The notes: generated by a model from the letters alone, not told the origin. A stretch of DNA of 64,000 nucleotides from Novosphingobium sp. Fuku2-ISO-50 (GCF_001519055.1 NZ_KQ954302.1:1-64000); one strand, 5' to 3'. Shown: positions 16,429-26,651, counted from the stretch's first letter. Numbers and translations are program-made.

Positions 16429-18471
16429 TCAGACCAGATCCGCCGGAACGTCCGGATAGGCCGTCTCGACCGAGCCCAGCGCATCGCGCAAGGGGCCGAG
16501 GTAGGGTTCGAACTGTTTCCAGTGGTCGACGCCGCCGGTGAAGATCGGTTGGCGCACTTGTTCCGAGCTGGCGGTGCGGACGGCGCGGCGGTTGCGGTAA
16601 AAGGACAGGCACTCTTCTTCGAACGGCACGCCGACGTGATCGAGCAGGCGGCGCACTTCGCCTTCGGTGTCGGCGACCATGCGTTCGTAGATCACGCGAT
16701 GCACTGCGCCGGGGGCTTCGCGGTCAAACGCGGCCATTTGCGCCACATAGCCGCGATAGTACCGGCCGATTTCCGCAAGATCATAAGTAAACAACTGGCC
16801 CCGCGCGAAAAACTGCTTCCACCCGGAAAAGCAGCATCCCATCGGATGGCGCCGCGCATCGATGATCGTCGCATTGGGCAGGATCAGGCGGATCAGCCCG
16901 ACATACATCCAGTTGTTGGGCATCTTGTCGATGAAGCGCGGCTTGCCCTCTTTGCGGTGGACGCGCGTGCGATCGAGGTATTCTTCGCCCAGCCGCGCCA
17001 GATCGGCGGCGGGGAGCGAGCGCACCACGTCGGAAAAGCTGGCGAATTCGCCGTCTTCGACACGCGAATGGAGCCGGTCGCCGATCATCATCAGATCGGG
17101 CAGCTCCATCGTGCCTTCGATCTGCGAATGGCTCGACAGGATCTGTTCGACCAGCGTCGATCCCGCGCGCGGCAGGCCGACGATGAAAATCGGATCATTG
17201 GCCGGACACCCCTGCCCGGCCCGGCTGGCCAGAAACGGCGCGGTGAACAGCGCGGCGTGTTCCTGCGCCCCGCCGAGGATGCGCGCTTCCTCGTAATCGA
17301 CATCCTTGCGCCGCAACGCGTTGGCCCGCTCGTAATGGGCAAAGCTTTTGGCGGCGTCGCCCGCGTCTTCATAGGCCTTGCCCAGCGCGAATTGCAGCTG
17401 GCTCGCCTGTTCGTCGTCTTCGACATTCGCTTCGGCGCCGAGCATGGCGGCGATGTCTTCGGCAGTCAGATGCACGGTCTTGAGATTGGCAAGGCTCCAC
17501 CATGCCTCGCCCAGCGCCGGATCGAGCGCCAGCGCGTTGCGATAGGCGGCGATCGCATCAGCCTGATTGCCCAGCGTCTTGTCGACATGGCCAAGATTGA
17601 GCCAGATACGGGGATTCTTGATGCCGCGCGCGACGAGCGCGCGATAGATTTCGGCAGCAGCGTCCTGTTCGCCCAGCCGCACTTGCAGCGAAGCCTTGAG
17701 CAGCGCGTGGCCGACATTGTCCGGCTCGTCATCGAGCAGTTCGGTGGCATGGACCAGCGCGCCCGCAACATCGGGCCCCATCTGCATGATCCGCACGAGC
17801 AATTCGCGCGCGGCGGTAAACCCCGGCGCAATCTCCAGCGTCCGGTTGAGCAGGTCCATCGCCTCGTCCAGCTTGCCCTGCCGCCAGGCCACTTCGCCGC
17901 GCAGACGCAGCGCCGCCGCATCGCGCGGCATCAGGCGCACGCGCTCGTCAAGCATGGCTTCGACCGGCGTGAAATCCCCGCTGTCCTTGGCCTCGTGCAT
18001 GGCCACCGCCGCCTTGACCAGCATCGGATCGCGCGCCGATGCCGCCACGCCGCGGACATCGGCCTTGCGCGCCTCCCGCTCGCGCCCGGCGGCGCGCAAG
18101 GCGACCGGCAGCACGTGCCAGGCAGGCAGGAAATCGGGCTTCAACGCGACCGTGCGCTCCAGCGCGTCGACTGCCAGATCGTGTTCGCCCAGCCCCCCAT
18201 GCGTCAAGGCCAGCTCGAACGCGGTCAGCGCCGAACGCGGCTGTTCGGCCATCAGCCGCGTCAGCACCATGCGCGCCGCCGGCAGATCGCCGAGCATGTG
18301 CAGCGCTTGCCCCTCGATCAGCAGCGCCTGCGGATGGCCGGGCACGACGCGCAGAATTTCGCGCACCTGCTCCAGCGCCATGCGCGGATCGCGGCCCCGC
18401 AGGGCTGCAGCATGAGCTAATGCAGCATCGAGGGAAACGGTGGTTTCTCCTGCCGCATTGGGTCCAGCCAT
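16429..18471 (-). CDS. TPR-repeat sulfotransferase family protein
   Basis: 680 aa. Roughly the first 380 residues are tetratricopeptide-like helical repeats. The C-terminal 260 residues are a sulfotransferase domain with the PAPS 5'-phosphosulfate loop IVGLPRAGSTLVEQIL at about 425-440 and a downstream DARRHPMGCCFSGWKQFF segment typical of the 3'-phosphate site region. Enzymes of this fold transfer sulfate from PAPS to a hydroxyl or amine, but many bacterial TPR-fused members have no known substrate. No signal peptide, so probably cytosolic. It is divergent from a tandem pair of TonB receptors; such proteins are often neighbours of TonB receptors in sphingomonads, reason unknown. Confidence 0.85.
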   Translation of the reverse strand: MAGPNAAGETTVSLDAALAHAAALRGRDPRMALEQVREILRVVPGHPQALLIEGQALHMLGDLPAARMVLTRLMAEQPRSALTAFELALTHGGLGEHDLAVDALERTVALKPDFLPAWHVLPVALRAAGREREARKADVRGVAASARDPMLVKAAVAMHEAKDSGDFTPVEAMLDERVRLMPRDAAALRLRGEVAWRQGKLDEAMDLLNRTLEIAPGFTAARELLVRIMQMGPDVAGALVHATELLDDEPDNVGHALLKASLQVRLGEQDAAAEIYRALVARGIKNPRIWLNLGHVDKTLGNQADAIAAYRNALALDPALGEAWWSLANLKTVHLTAEDIAAMLGAEANVEDDEQASQLQFALGKAYEDAGDAAKSFAHYERANALRRKDVDYEEARILGGAQEHAALFTAPFLASRAGQGCPANDPIFIVGLPRAGSTLVEQILSSHSQIEGTMELPDLMMIGDRLHSRVEDGEFASFSDVVRSLPAADLARLGEEYLDRTRVHRKEGKPRFIDKMPNNWMYVGLIRLILPNATIIDARRHPMGCCFSGWKQFFARGQLFTYDLAEIGRYYRGYVAQMAAFDREAPGAVHRVIYERMVADTEGEVRRLLDHVGVPFEEECLSFYRNRRAVRTASSEQVRQPIFTGGVDHWKQFEPYLGPLRDALGSVETAYPDVPADLV

Positions 18472-18859
18472 GGCTTGTATGCTCCTGCCTTCGGATCGAT
18501 CGATTGCGACGACCCGTCTTGATTGCGCCTGATTGCGTCAAGTCCTGCGGCATCTGGTGCAGCTTGTCGAGTCCTGCGCGCCTTATGCCGATCGTATGTC
18601 CCGCCACCCTTTTTACGCACCTGCGAGCAAGGTCGTTGACTGCGAAACGATCACTGCCAGATTGAATTCCGGACGGGCAACCTCAATGCGGCTGCCCCCA
18701 ATACAAAAGCCGTTTGCCGCCTCGAAACAGGCCTTTGCGAGGCAGGCCATTGAGCCGGTCGTGCGCGAAAATCAGCCAGCCGGCTGGGGATTTTCGCGGA
18801 CCTCCAAACGTGTCGGATACGCCACGGCCAAGAGGCCGGGCAAACATGGGGTGCGCAGA
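18472..18859. promoter_or_regulatory. Divergent promoter region, sulfotransferase/TonB receptor
   Basis: 388 bp between divergent genes. A TTGACT hexamer at about 18637 in the context AAGGTCGTTGACTGCG echoes AAGGGTGTTGACTCAG upstream of the second receptor and may be a shared -35 region. No operator-like palindrome or RNA was recognised. The open frame that crosses the region in frame with the receptor has no family resemblance before the chosen Met. Confidence 0.4.
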
Positions 18860-21397
18860 ATGAGCCAAACACATTTCCGGCAAATCCGGACGCAGCAAAT
18901 CCGGCGGGCGCATGGCCGGGCCTCCATGATCCTGGCTTCGACCATGCTGACCGGCCTTGCCGCATTGGCCCCCACCATCGCCCGCGCCGGCGAAGCGCCC
19001 GACACCGCGCCGCAACCGGCGACAAGTTCGGGCATCACCGAAATCGTGGTGACCGCGACGCACAAGTCGGAAAGCCTGCAAAAGGTTCCGATCAGCCTTC
19101 AGGCGCTCGATTCCGCCAAGCTCGAACAGAACCACGTTTCCAACTTTGCCGACTATGCGCAGATGCTGCCGTCGGTTTCGTTCGAAACGCTCGGGCCCGG
19201 ACGCAGCGAACCGTTTTTTCGCGGCATTTCGGTCAGCGGCGGCCAGGCCTCGACCGTCGGCACCTATCTTGACGACATTCCGATCACCTCGACCGGATCG
19301 AACCCCGAAGTCCATATCTATGACGTCGAGCGCGTCGAGGCGCTTTCGGGTCCGCAAGGCACGCTGTTCGGCGCCAGTTCGCTCGCCGGCACGATCCGCA
19401 TCATCACCAACAAGCCCAAGTTCGACAAGATCGAAGCCGGCATCGATGTCGAAGCCAACAAATGGGGCAAAGGCAACGCCGGGGGCCAGATCGAAGGCTT
19501 TATCAACCTGCCGCTCGCGCCCACTGTCGCGATCCGCCTGATGGCATTTTACGACAAGACCGGCGGCTACATCAACAACACGCACGGGGTCTACAATTAC
19601 CAGTCGGTGCCGATTACGCTCGACAACGCGGCGCTGGTCCAGAACGCTTACAACCCCGATGAGGAATATGGCGGTCGCGCCGCCCTCGCCTGGCAAGTCG
19701 CGCCCGACTGGACGATCACGCCCGAGATCACCTATCAATACCTCGATGCCAAAGGCGGGTACAATTACGATCCGCGCGTCGGCGATCTGGCCGTCCATGA
19801 CTACAGCCCGACCTGGCTGCGCGATCACTGGTATCAGGCAGAACTGTCGATTCAGGGCAAGATCGGCGATTTCGACATCGTCTCGGCCACCGGATATTTT
19901 TCACGCACCTATTCCAATGCCAATGACTACACGTATTATTCGGTCACCTATGACCAACTCGTCGCCAAAGGCAAGGTGGGAAGCTATTACACCAATTTTA
20001 CGGACAAAAATGGAAAATACATCAACCCGACGCAACAATACTACGGCCACGAGCATGACAAGAAATTTACCCAGGAAGTACGCCTGAGCACCCCGAAAAT
20101 CTGGCCATTCCAAGTCACATTAGGCGGATTTTATCAATACCAGCGCCTGAGCTATGACGACAACTATTACATTCCGGGCCTGAGCAGCGCAACAAACAAC
20201 GGCGTGCCGGACACGTATCCGCCATTCTCTCCGGCGGTGGGCGGGGTCTACACCCCCAATGCCTATTACCTCGTCGAAGAAGATCGCCACTTCAAGGATG
20301 GCGCAGCCTTCGCCGAAGGCAATGTCAATCTGACCAGCACGTTGAAAGCGACCGGCGGCATCCGCTATTTCGTATCGGACAACGGCACTTATGGCTTTGC
20401 AGGCACCTGGGGCAGCGCGGACTCGCCCAACGCCCATCAGGCAAATGGCACCGGTGGCTGCTGGAACGAAGATTCGAGCGTGCTGTACGGCAAGTTCATC
20501 CACCCATCCCGGCTGAGCTGCATCAACACCGACGTCGGCTATCACCAGACCGGCGAAACGCACAAGGTCAGCCTGGCCTGGCAGTTCGAGCCTTCGAAAA
20601 TGCTCTACGCCACGTATTCGACAGGCTTCCGCCCCGGCGGGGGCAACCGCTTGTCAAATGCCGCGCCGTACAAGGCCGATACGCTGGCCAACTACGAAAT
20701 GGGCTGGAAAACGAGCTTTGGCCGCAATCTGCGCTGGAACGGCGCAATCTATTACGAAGCGTGGAAAGGCGTACAATATGTCGTGATCCCGCCGGGGTAT
20801 CAGGGCGCCGGGGTGACCGTAAATGCCGGCAATGCGCGCGTTTACGGGATCGAAAGCGATGTCGAATGGAAGCCGTTCAACGGGCTGAGCCTGTCGGCGA
20901 ACGGCGCCTATAACGACGCGGCGTTGTCATCCAAGTTCTGCGAATTGACATCGAGAACCGACCTCACCCAGCTTCCGAATTGCTCGGTCCTCTTCGACCC
21001 GGCGACGCAAACTGGCGACATGGCCGCCGCCAAGGGCACCCGCCTGCCGCGCCAGCCGCGCTTCAAGGGCAGCGCAACCGCCCGCTATGACTTTGAACTG
21101 GCCCGGACCAATGCCTTTTTCCAGGCGCAGGTCTTTCATCAGTCGGGCAGCACGTCAGACCTCGACGTGTCGAACGACCAACTGCTGGGCGATACCAGCG
21201 GCTTTACCACCTTCAACTTTTCGGCAGGCACTTCGATCGACAAGTTCTCGATCGAGGCATTCATTCAGAACGCCTTCGACAGCCGGGGCATCCTGTCGAA
21301 AAACACGTTCTGCTCGATCCAGTATTGCTCGGGATCGTCGCGCAGCTATCCGACCAAGCCGCAGTTTTTCGGATTGAAAGTCGGCTACAAGTACTGA
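18860..21397 (+). CDS. TonB-dependent receptor (first of tandem pair)
   Basis: 845 aa outer-membrane receptor. After a long signal peptide ending near TIARAGEA comes a TonB box EIVVTATHKSESLQKVP, a plug domain (FFRGISVSGGQ, VERVEALSGPQGTLFGASS, TIRIITNKP) and a 22-strand barrel ending in aromatic KVGYKY. It belongs to the sphingomonad receptor branch that imports diverse organic compounds with TonB/ExbBD energy; no substrate can be read from sequence. It is homologous over its whole length to the next gene. The ATG at 18860 gives the best signal peptide; a longer frame upstream lacks any. A hairpin terminator follows. Confidence 0.9.
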   Translation: MSQTHFRQIRTQQIRRAHGRASMILASTMLTGLAALAPTIARAGEAPDTAPQPATSSGITEIVVTATHKSESLQKVPISLQALDSAKLEQNHVSNFADYAQMLPSVSFETLGPGRSEPFFRGISVSGGQASTVGTYLDDIPITSTGSNPEVHIYDVERVEALSGPQGTLFGASSLAGTIRIITNKPKFDKIEAGIDVEANKWGKGNAGGQIEGFINLPLAPTVAIRLMAFYDKTGGYINNTHGVYNYQSVPITLDNAALVQNAYNPDEEYGGRAALAWQVAPDWTITPEITYQYLDAKGGYNYDPRVGDLAVHDYSPTWLRDHWYQAELSIQGKIGDFDIVSATGYFSRTYSNANDYTYYSVTYDQLVAKGKVGSYYTNFTDKNGKYINPTQQYYGHEHDKKFTQEVRLSTPKIWPFQVTLGGFYQYQRLSYDDNYYIPGLSSATNNGVPDTYPPFSPAVGGVYTPNAYYLVEEDRHFKDGAAFAEGNVNLTSTLKATGGIRYFVSDNGTYGFAGTWGSADSPNAHQANGTGGCWNEDSSVLYGKFIHPSRLSCINTDVGYHQTGETHKVSLAWQFEPSKMLYATYSTGFRPGGGNRLSNAAPYKADTLANYEMGWKTSFGRNLRWNGAIYYEAWKGVQYVVIPPGYQGAGVTVNAGNARVYGIESDVEWKPFNGLSLSANGAYNDAALSSKFCELTSRTDLTQLPNCSVLFDPATQTGDMAAAKGTRLPRQPRFKGSATARYDFELARTNAFFQAQVFHQSGSTSDLDVSNDQLLGDTSGFTTFNFSAGTSIDKFSIEAFIQNAFDSRGILSKNTFCSIQYCSGSSRSYPTKPQFFGLKVGYKY

Positions 21398-21419
21398 TCA
21401 CGGACCTGCACCAAAACAT

Positions 21420-21454
21420 GGCGGGATGGGCCCACGCCCCTCCCGCCTTTTTTG
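21420..21454 (+). terminator. Intrinsic terminator after first TonB receptor
   Basis: The sequence GGCGGGATGGG, a short CCCACG loop and CCCCTCCCGCC form a GC-rich stem with a small internal irregularity, followed by a run of T. It begins about 22 bp after the receptor stop codon, so the two tandem receptors are probably separate transcription units. Confidence 0.8.
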
Positions 21455-21559
21455 CACCTCAATCACCTTCGCAACCGCATGATACGCGCCCGTCGCCGAT
21501 CGCCCGAATCCCGATTTGAAGCGCCACAATCCTTGTCAAACAAGGCGCAGACAAGGGTG

Positions 21560-21588
21560 TTGACTCAGCGCCGCGTTGCACCATTATC
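21560..21588 (+). promoter_or_regulatory. Putative sigma-70 promoter of second TonB receptor
   Basis: TTGACT at 21560-21565 and ATTATC at 21583-21588 are separated by 17 bp, the ideal spacing. Transcription would start about 220 bp before the receptor ATG, leaving a long 5' leader. Predicted by eye only. Confidence 0.45.
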
Positions 21589-21818
21589 AACCTTGGACGG
21601 TCGTCATGTATTTGTGAAATTCGGCGAAAGTTCAAGGGGAACCAAACGCAATTGCTGATGTGGCGCTAGCGCGCCCGATGCCGGGGCATGTGCCTTGATT
21701 CCGGCATTGGGGGACTTTTGCCATCAATGATGCCAGCGCCGACACGACCGGCCTTCGTTCATGCCGCACTGCGGCATGAGAGCGACGAGACATGCATAGA
21801 CATGGGGGAAAGCAAGCA

Positions 21819-24263
21819 ATGGAAATGCAAACGGATCGCCGATCGCGACTGTTGAAAATACTGGGTGCAACCACGGCGCTGGCCGGCATGGCATGGCCGA
21901 TGCTGGCCGCGGCGCAAGAGAGCGCACCGGCAGCCGCAGGCGACACCTCCTCCGGCCTTACCGAAATCGTCGTCACCGCGACGCACAAGACGGAAAGCGT
22001 GCAAAAAGTCGCCATCAGCATGCTGGCAATCGACCCGGCCAAGCTGGAACAGCATCAGGTGGTCAGCTTTGCCGACTTTGCCAACATGCTGCCGTCGGTC
22101 TCGTTCTCGACGCTCGGGCCCGGTCGCAGCCAGCCGTTCTTTCGCGGCATCACCGCGTCGGGCGGCGCCGCGTCGACCGTCGGCACGTATCTCAACGAAA
22201 TCCCGATCACCACGGCCGGGCGCCTGCCCGAAGTTCACATCTATGACGTCGAGCGCCTCGAAGCGCTTTCCGGCCCGCAAGGCACCCTGTTCGGCTCAAG
22301 CTCGATGGCCGGCACCATCCGCATCATCACCAACAAGGCCAAGCTCGGCGTGGTCGAGGGCGGCATTGACGTTCAGGCCAACAAATACGGCAAGGGCAAT
22401 GCCGGCGGGATGATCGAAGGCTTCATCAACCTGCCCGTAACCGACAAGATTGCGGTGCGCCTCGTCGGATTCTATCGCCACGATGGCGGCTATATCAACA
22501 ACCCTTATGCCACGCTGACCTATCAGTACACGGGCTATACCACCAACAACGCAGCCGTTGCCGGCAAGAACTACAACCCGGTCGACGAATATGGCACCCG
22601 CGCGACGGCAACGATCCAGGCTTCGGACGACTGGACGATCACGCCTGAATTCACATACCAATATCTCGATGCGAAAGGTTCGTTCAACTTCGACCCGCGC
22701 ATCGGCGATCTCGCGGTCCACGACTTCCGCCCGACCTACGACAAAGACGGCTGGTATCAGGCAGCGCTGACCGTCCACGGCAAAATTGGCGATTTCGACC
22801 TGGTCTCGGCGACCGGCTATTTCAACCGCAAGATCCGCAATGCCAGTGATTATACCTATTATTCGGTCACTTACGACAATCTTGCCAAAAAAGACCCGGT
22901 TGATTACGGCGTCTATTCCAAGTTTCTGGACAAGAACGGCAATGTCATTGATCCGACCCAGCAGTATAACAGCCTGATCCATCAGCAGAAGTTTACTCAG
23001 GAAGTGCGCCTGTCGGTGCCCAAGAGCTGGCCCTTTGACCTGACCGTGGGCGGTTTCTATCAATTCCAGAAGGCCGAAAACAACGGCGACTATTACATTC
23101 AGGGCCTGGGTCAGGCTACGGGCACTGGTGCGTGGACGGGCTTTTCGCCGGCCATCAACACCACACTCAATCCCGACGTGCTATACCTCGTTGAAACCGA
23201 CCAGCACTACAAGGACGGCGCCGCCTTTGCCGAAGGCAGCATCAACATCCTCAGCAACCTCAAGGCGACCGGCGGCGTTCGCTATTATGTCTCGGACAAT
23301 GGTACGGTCGGGTTTGGCGGTGAATGGAAACAGGCCAGAAAGGCGGGCTGCTGGAATAGCGATCCGACGGTCATCTACGGAAAATTCGAAGGCAACCCAC
23401 GCCTGACCTGCATCAATACCAACACGACATTCCACCAGACCGGCGAGACTCACAAGCTCAGCCTGACGTGGCAGGCCGCTTCGGACAAGATGCTTTACGT
23501 CACATACTCGACCGGTTTCCGTCCGGGCGGCGGCAACCGCACGCCGCGTCCGAATTACCAGGCCGATACGCTCGACAACTTTGAATTCGGCTTCAAGACG
23601 CGCTGGGGCAACAATTTCCGCTTCAACGGCGCGATCTATTACGAAAAATGGAACAACATGCAGTTCGGCGTCGTCGTGCCGAATACGCAAGGCTCGACTT
23701 TGACGCTCAACGCCGGCGCCGCCCGCGTCTATGGCACCGAACTCGATGCCGAATGGCGGCTCGGCAAACTCGTGCTGTCGGCTTCGGGTGCGTACAACGA
23801 CGCAGCCCTGTCCAAGGACATCTGCAACCTTGATGCCAACAACAACTACTACACCCAGTTGGCCAGTTGCCCCAATTCTGCCGACGTTGCCGCCCCCAAG
23901 GGCACGCGCCTGCCGCGCCAGCCGCGCCTGAAACTGCAAACGACCGCACGGTACAACTTCCAGGTTAGCGGTCTCGAATCGTTCGTTCAGGGCACCATGT
24001 TCTACCAGACGTCGAGCACGTCGGACGTGATCGCGCTCAATGACAGTCTGCTGGGCGATACGGCGGGCTTTGCCAGCTTTGACTTCTCGGCGGGGATCAA
24101 GAAGGACAAGTGGACCGCCGAGGCGTTCATCCAGAATGCCTTTGACGAACGCGGCATTCTGTCAAAGAATACGTTCTGTTCGATCCAGCTCTGCGCCAAT
24201 TCCTCGCGAAGCTATCCGATCAAACCGCAATTCTTCGGGATCAAGCTCGGCTACAAGTACTGA
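21819..24263 (+). CDS. TonB-dependent receptor (second of tandem pair)
   Basis: 814 aa. Signal peptide ends at MLAAAQES; TonB box EIVVTATHKTESVQKVA; plug with FFRGITASGG, EALSGPQGTLFGSSS and TIRIITNKA; barrel ending KLGYKY. It can be aligned end to end with the receptor just upstream, including ILSKNTFCSIQ-x-C near the C-terminus, so the pair arose by duplication and then diverged mainly in the loops. The start at 21819 is preferred because GGGGGAA lies shortly before it; 21792 is an alternative. It is convergent with the qhp operon, separated by a strong terminator. Possible import of amines or amine precursors is inference from the neighbourhood. Confidence 0.9.
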   Translation: MEMQTDRRSRLLKILGATTALAGMAWPMLAAAQESAPAAAGDTSSGLTEIVVTATHKTESVQKVAISMLAIDPAKLEQHQVVSFADFANMLPSVSFSTLGPGRSQPFFRGITASGGAASTVGTYLNEIPITTAGRLPEVHIYDVERLEALSGPQGTLFGSSSMAGTIRIITNKAKLGVVEGGIDVQANKYGKGNAGGMIEGFINLPVTDKIAVRLVGFYRHDGGYINNPYATLTYQYTGYTTNNAAVAGKNYNPVDEYGTRATATIQASDDWTITPEFTYQYLDAKGSFNFDPRIGDLAVHDFRPTYDKDGWYQAALTVHGKIGDFDLVSATGYFNRKIRNASDYTYYSVTYDNLAKKDPVDYGVYSKFLDKNGNVIDPTQQYNSLIHQQKFTQEVRLSVPKSWPFDLTVGGFYQFQKAENNGDYYIQGLGQATGTGAWTGFSPAINTTLNPDVLYLVETDQHYKDGAAFAEGSINILSNLKATGGVRYYVSDNGTVGFGGEWKQARKAGCWNSDPTVIYGKFEGNPRLTCINTNTTFHQTGETHKLSLTWQAASDKMLYVTYSTGFRPGGGNRTPRPNYQADTLDNFEFGFKTRWGNNFRFNGAIYYEKWNNMQFGVVVPNTQGSTLTLNAGAARVYGTELDAEWRLGKLVLSASGAYNDAALSKDICNLDANNNYYTQLASCPNSADVAAPKGTRLPRQPRLKLQTTARYNFQVSGLESFVQGTMFYQTSSTSDVIALNDSLLGDTAGFASFDFSAGIKKDKWTAEAFIQNAFDERGILSKNTFCSIQLCANSSRSYPIKPQFFGIKLGYKY

Positions 24264-24283
24264 TCCCGGCCCATCGCATACAG

Positions 24284-24320
24284 ATGCCCCTCGTGCCCAA
24301 GGCACGGGGGGCATTTTTTT
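24284..24320 (+). terminator. Intrinsic terminator after second TonB receptor
   Basis: A 14-bp stem (ATGCCCCTCGTGCC against GGCACGGGGGGCAT, one G-U pair) with a CAA loop and seven T residues. It lies exactly between the converging receptor gene and qhpE, whose stop codon begins at its end. Confidence 0.92.
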
Positions 24321-24940
24321 CAGAACATGCGCTCGGCCGCGAACAGTCCGCTGACTTGCGCCGTGGCAAAGCTGATGCCGTGGAGATTGCGGCGTTGTTC
24401 GACACCGGGGATCGGGCGGGGATAGCCCGAGGCGTAGTGCAGGCCATCGGCCAGCCGCACCACCCCGCGCGGCAGATCCCAGTCGAGCCCGACGCGGATC
24501 ACCCCGGCGCATTGCCCCGGCCAGCATGGCGCATCATCGGGCCCGGTCCAGGGCGCCACGATCCGCGCGTTGCCCGCCCGGGCCACCGCTTCGGCAAACA
24601 AGGCGGCATGGGCCGGGTTGATCGTGCCCAGACTGCAATTGATGACCTGCGCCCCCTGCCCCGCCGCCCAGACGATCGCCTTGGTCAGGGCGCGCGCGCT
24701 GGCACGCAGGCCATCGCGAAACACGCGGATCGGCAGGATGTCCGCTTCAGGCGCCAGTTCCTGGATCGCGGCGGTGACCGCCGTGCCGTGGCCCAGCCGA
24801 TCGAGCGTCGCGTCTGCACCATGATCGATCGTGCCGTCGGCGGCGATCGCCACGCCGGGCAACAGGCGGGTGGGCACGATATGCGGGTGCGTCGGATAGA
24901 CGCCGCTGTCGATCACCGCGACGCGCACGCGATCAGGCAC
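24320..24940 (-). CDS. qhpE: QhpE-type subtilisin-like protease for QhpC leader removal
   Basis: 206 aa, a compact S8 peptidase with the full catalytic triad: Asp11 in VAVIDSG, His51 in RLGHGTAV and Ser190 in HGISFATA, with the Asn of VINCSLG as oxyanion-hole residue. It lacks a signal peptide and prodomain, fitting a cytosolic maturase. In Paracoccus the homologue QhpE cleaves the leader from the cross-linked QhpC peptide before export. The GTG at 24940 overlaps the end of qhpF, making it the last gene of the operon. A longer frame inside qhpF exists but adds residues unlike the family. Function is assigned from triad plus operon position. Confidence 0.85.
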   Translation of the reverse strand: MPDRVRVAVIDSGVYPTHPHIVPTRLLPGVAIAADGTIDHGADATLDRLGHGTAVTAAIQELAPEADILPIRVFRDGLRASARALTKAIVWAAGQGAQVINCSLGTINPAHAALFAEAVARAGNARIVAPWTGPDDAPCWPGQCAGVIRVGLDWDLPRGVVRLADGLHYASGYPRPIPGVEQRRNLHGISFATAQVSGLFAAERMF

Positions 24941-26651
24941 GCTTGCGCAGCTCGGTCTGCGCCTGCCCGTCGGCAAGCGTGATCACCCTGTCGGCCAGCT
25001 CCGCCAGCGCGGGCTTGTGCGTGATGATCAGGATCGTGGCATCGGGCAAGACCTGGCGCAGGCCCGCCGCGACGCGCCGTTCGGTCTCGCTATCGAGCGC
25101 CGCGCTCGGCTCATCGAGCACCAGCACCGCCGGGCGGCGCAACAGCGCGCGGGCCAGCGCGATCCGTTGGCGCTCGCCCGCCGACAGCGCCTGCCCGCGT
25201 TCGCCGACCGGGGTATCGAGCCCTTGCGGCAGCCGCGCGACCAGATCGCCGAGGCCCGCCGCGCGCGCCGCATCGGCAATCGCCTCGGGGGTCGCGCCCG
25301 CCACGGCAAAGGCGATGTTTTCGGCCATCGTCGCATTGAACAGAAACGGCGTCTGATCGATCAGCACCACCGCATGGCGCAGATCGGCCAGCGCCAGATC
25401 GCGCGCATCGATCCCGCCGATCAGCACCCGGCCCGCATCGGGATCGCGAAACCGCACGACCAGATCGGCCAGCGTCGATTTGCCCGCGCCGCTTTCCCCC
25501 AGAATGGCCGCCATCGCGCCCGCCGGGATCGTGCAATCGACCCCGGTCAGCACCGCGTCGCGATCATGGCGGAAATGCACGCCTTCAAACACGATCGACA
25601 AAGGCCCCGGCGGCAGCGCGCGCGGCGTTGCGGGATCGAGCACATCGGGGGCCGTGTCGAACAGTTCGAATATTCGCCCCAGCGCCACCCGCGTCGACGC
25701 CAGCCCCGCCGACAGCCCCAGCAACGACTGCACCGGTGCGAACAGGCGCGACTGATAGGCCATGAACGCGACGAGCGTGCCGATCGTCATCGCCCCCGAC
25801 AGAATGCGCCATCCGCCATAGAGCGTGACCGCCGCGCTCGACACCGCCAGCACCGCACCGGGCAAGGCCCCGGCGAGGAACGAGGCCATCTGCATCTGCA
25901 ACATCGACCCGACAAACGCGCGATTGCGCGTGGCAAAGCGCCGCGCCTCGTGCGCCTGGCCGCCCAGCGCAGTGACCACGCGCATGCCCATCACCGTATC
26001 GACGAGAAAACTGCCGAGATCCGCGCCGCGTTCGCGCATCGTGCGCGTAATGTCGACCAGCCGGCGTTGCAGTGCCACAAAAAGCAGCGTCGCCACCGGC
26101 ACCAGCACCGTGCCCACCAGAAACAGCCGCCAGTCGAGCCAGGCCATCATGCCCAGCGAGCCGATCAGAAACAGCACATTGCCCAGCACGGCCAGCAGGG
26201 TATCGCCCGCCGCGCGCTGCACATCGCTGACATCGCTGTTGATCCGGCTCATCAGATCGCCCAGCCGGAACCGCGCATAGAAACGCGGGCTCAGCCGCTG
26301 CAGATGCGCCAGCAGCGCAACACGGATGTCAAACAGCATCGCCGCCGACAGCGCGACATAGCGATAGGACGACAGGATATTGAGCACCGCGCCCGCCACC
26401 GTCGCCACCACCACCGCCACTGCGATCTGCACCAGTGCGGTAAAATTGTGACGCAGCAGCGCATCATCGATCATCAGCTTCGACAACCACGGCTGCACCA
26501 GCGAAACAGCAGTCGCGCACAAGCTGATCAGCAGCACCCCGACCAGCCGCGCGCGATAGGGCATGAGCCAGGGCACCAGCCGGCGATAGGTGCGCCAGCT
26601 GGCAACGGGTGCAGAGGGTGCGGGTTGCGAAGAGGGGGTCAGGCTGCGCAA
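24933..26651 (-). CDS. qhpF: QhpF-type ABC exporter (fused membrane and ATPase domains)
   Basis: 572 aa half-transporter: six transmembrane helices in the first 310 residues, then an ATPase domain with Walker A GESGAGKST, signature LSAGERQRIALARALL and Walker B VLVLDEPSAALD with the H-loop IITHKP. In the qhp pathway the homologue is thought to move the processed gamma subunit QhpC to the periplasm. It overlaps both neighbours (13 bp with qhpG, 8 bp with qhpE), showing tight translational coupling. The domain organisation alone would fit any ABCB-type exporter; the specific role rests on the operon. Confidence 0.88.
   Translation of the reverse strand: MRSLTPSSQPAPSAPVASWRTYRRLVPWLMPYRARLVGVLLISLCATAVSLVQPWLSKLMIDDALLRHNFTALVQIAVAVVVATVAGAVLNILSSYRYVALSAAMLFDIRVALLAHLQRLSPRFYARFRLGDLMSRINSDVSDVQRAAGDTLLAVLGNVLFLIGSLGMMAWLDWRLFLVGTVLVPVATLLFVALQRRLVDITRTMRERGADLGSFLVDTVMGMRVVTALGGQAHEARRFATRNRAFVGSMLQMQMASFLAGALPGAVLAVSSAAVTLYGGWRILSGAMTIGTLVAFMAYQSRLFAPVQSLLGLSAGLASTRVALGRIFELFDTAPDVLDPATPRALPPGPLSIVFEGVHFRHDRDAVLTGVDCTIPAGAMAAILGESGAGKSTLADLVVRFRDPDAGRVLIGGIDARDLALADLRHAVVLIDQTPFLFNATMAENIAFAVAGATPEAIADAARAAGLGDLVARLPQGLDTPVGERGQALSAGERQRIALARALLRRPAVLVLDEPSAALDSETERRVAAGLRQVLPDATILIITHKPALAELADRVITLADGQAQTELRKRA

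Noticed and set aside
16522..18420. Open frame of 632 codons on the plus strand
   Set aside because: Antisense shadow of the TPR-sulfotransferase, which has clear domain motifs on the minus strand.
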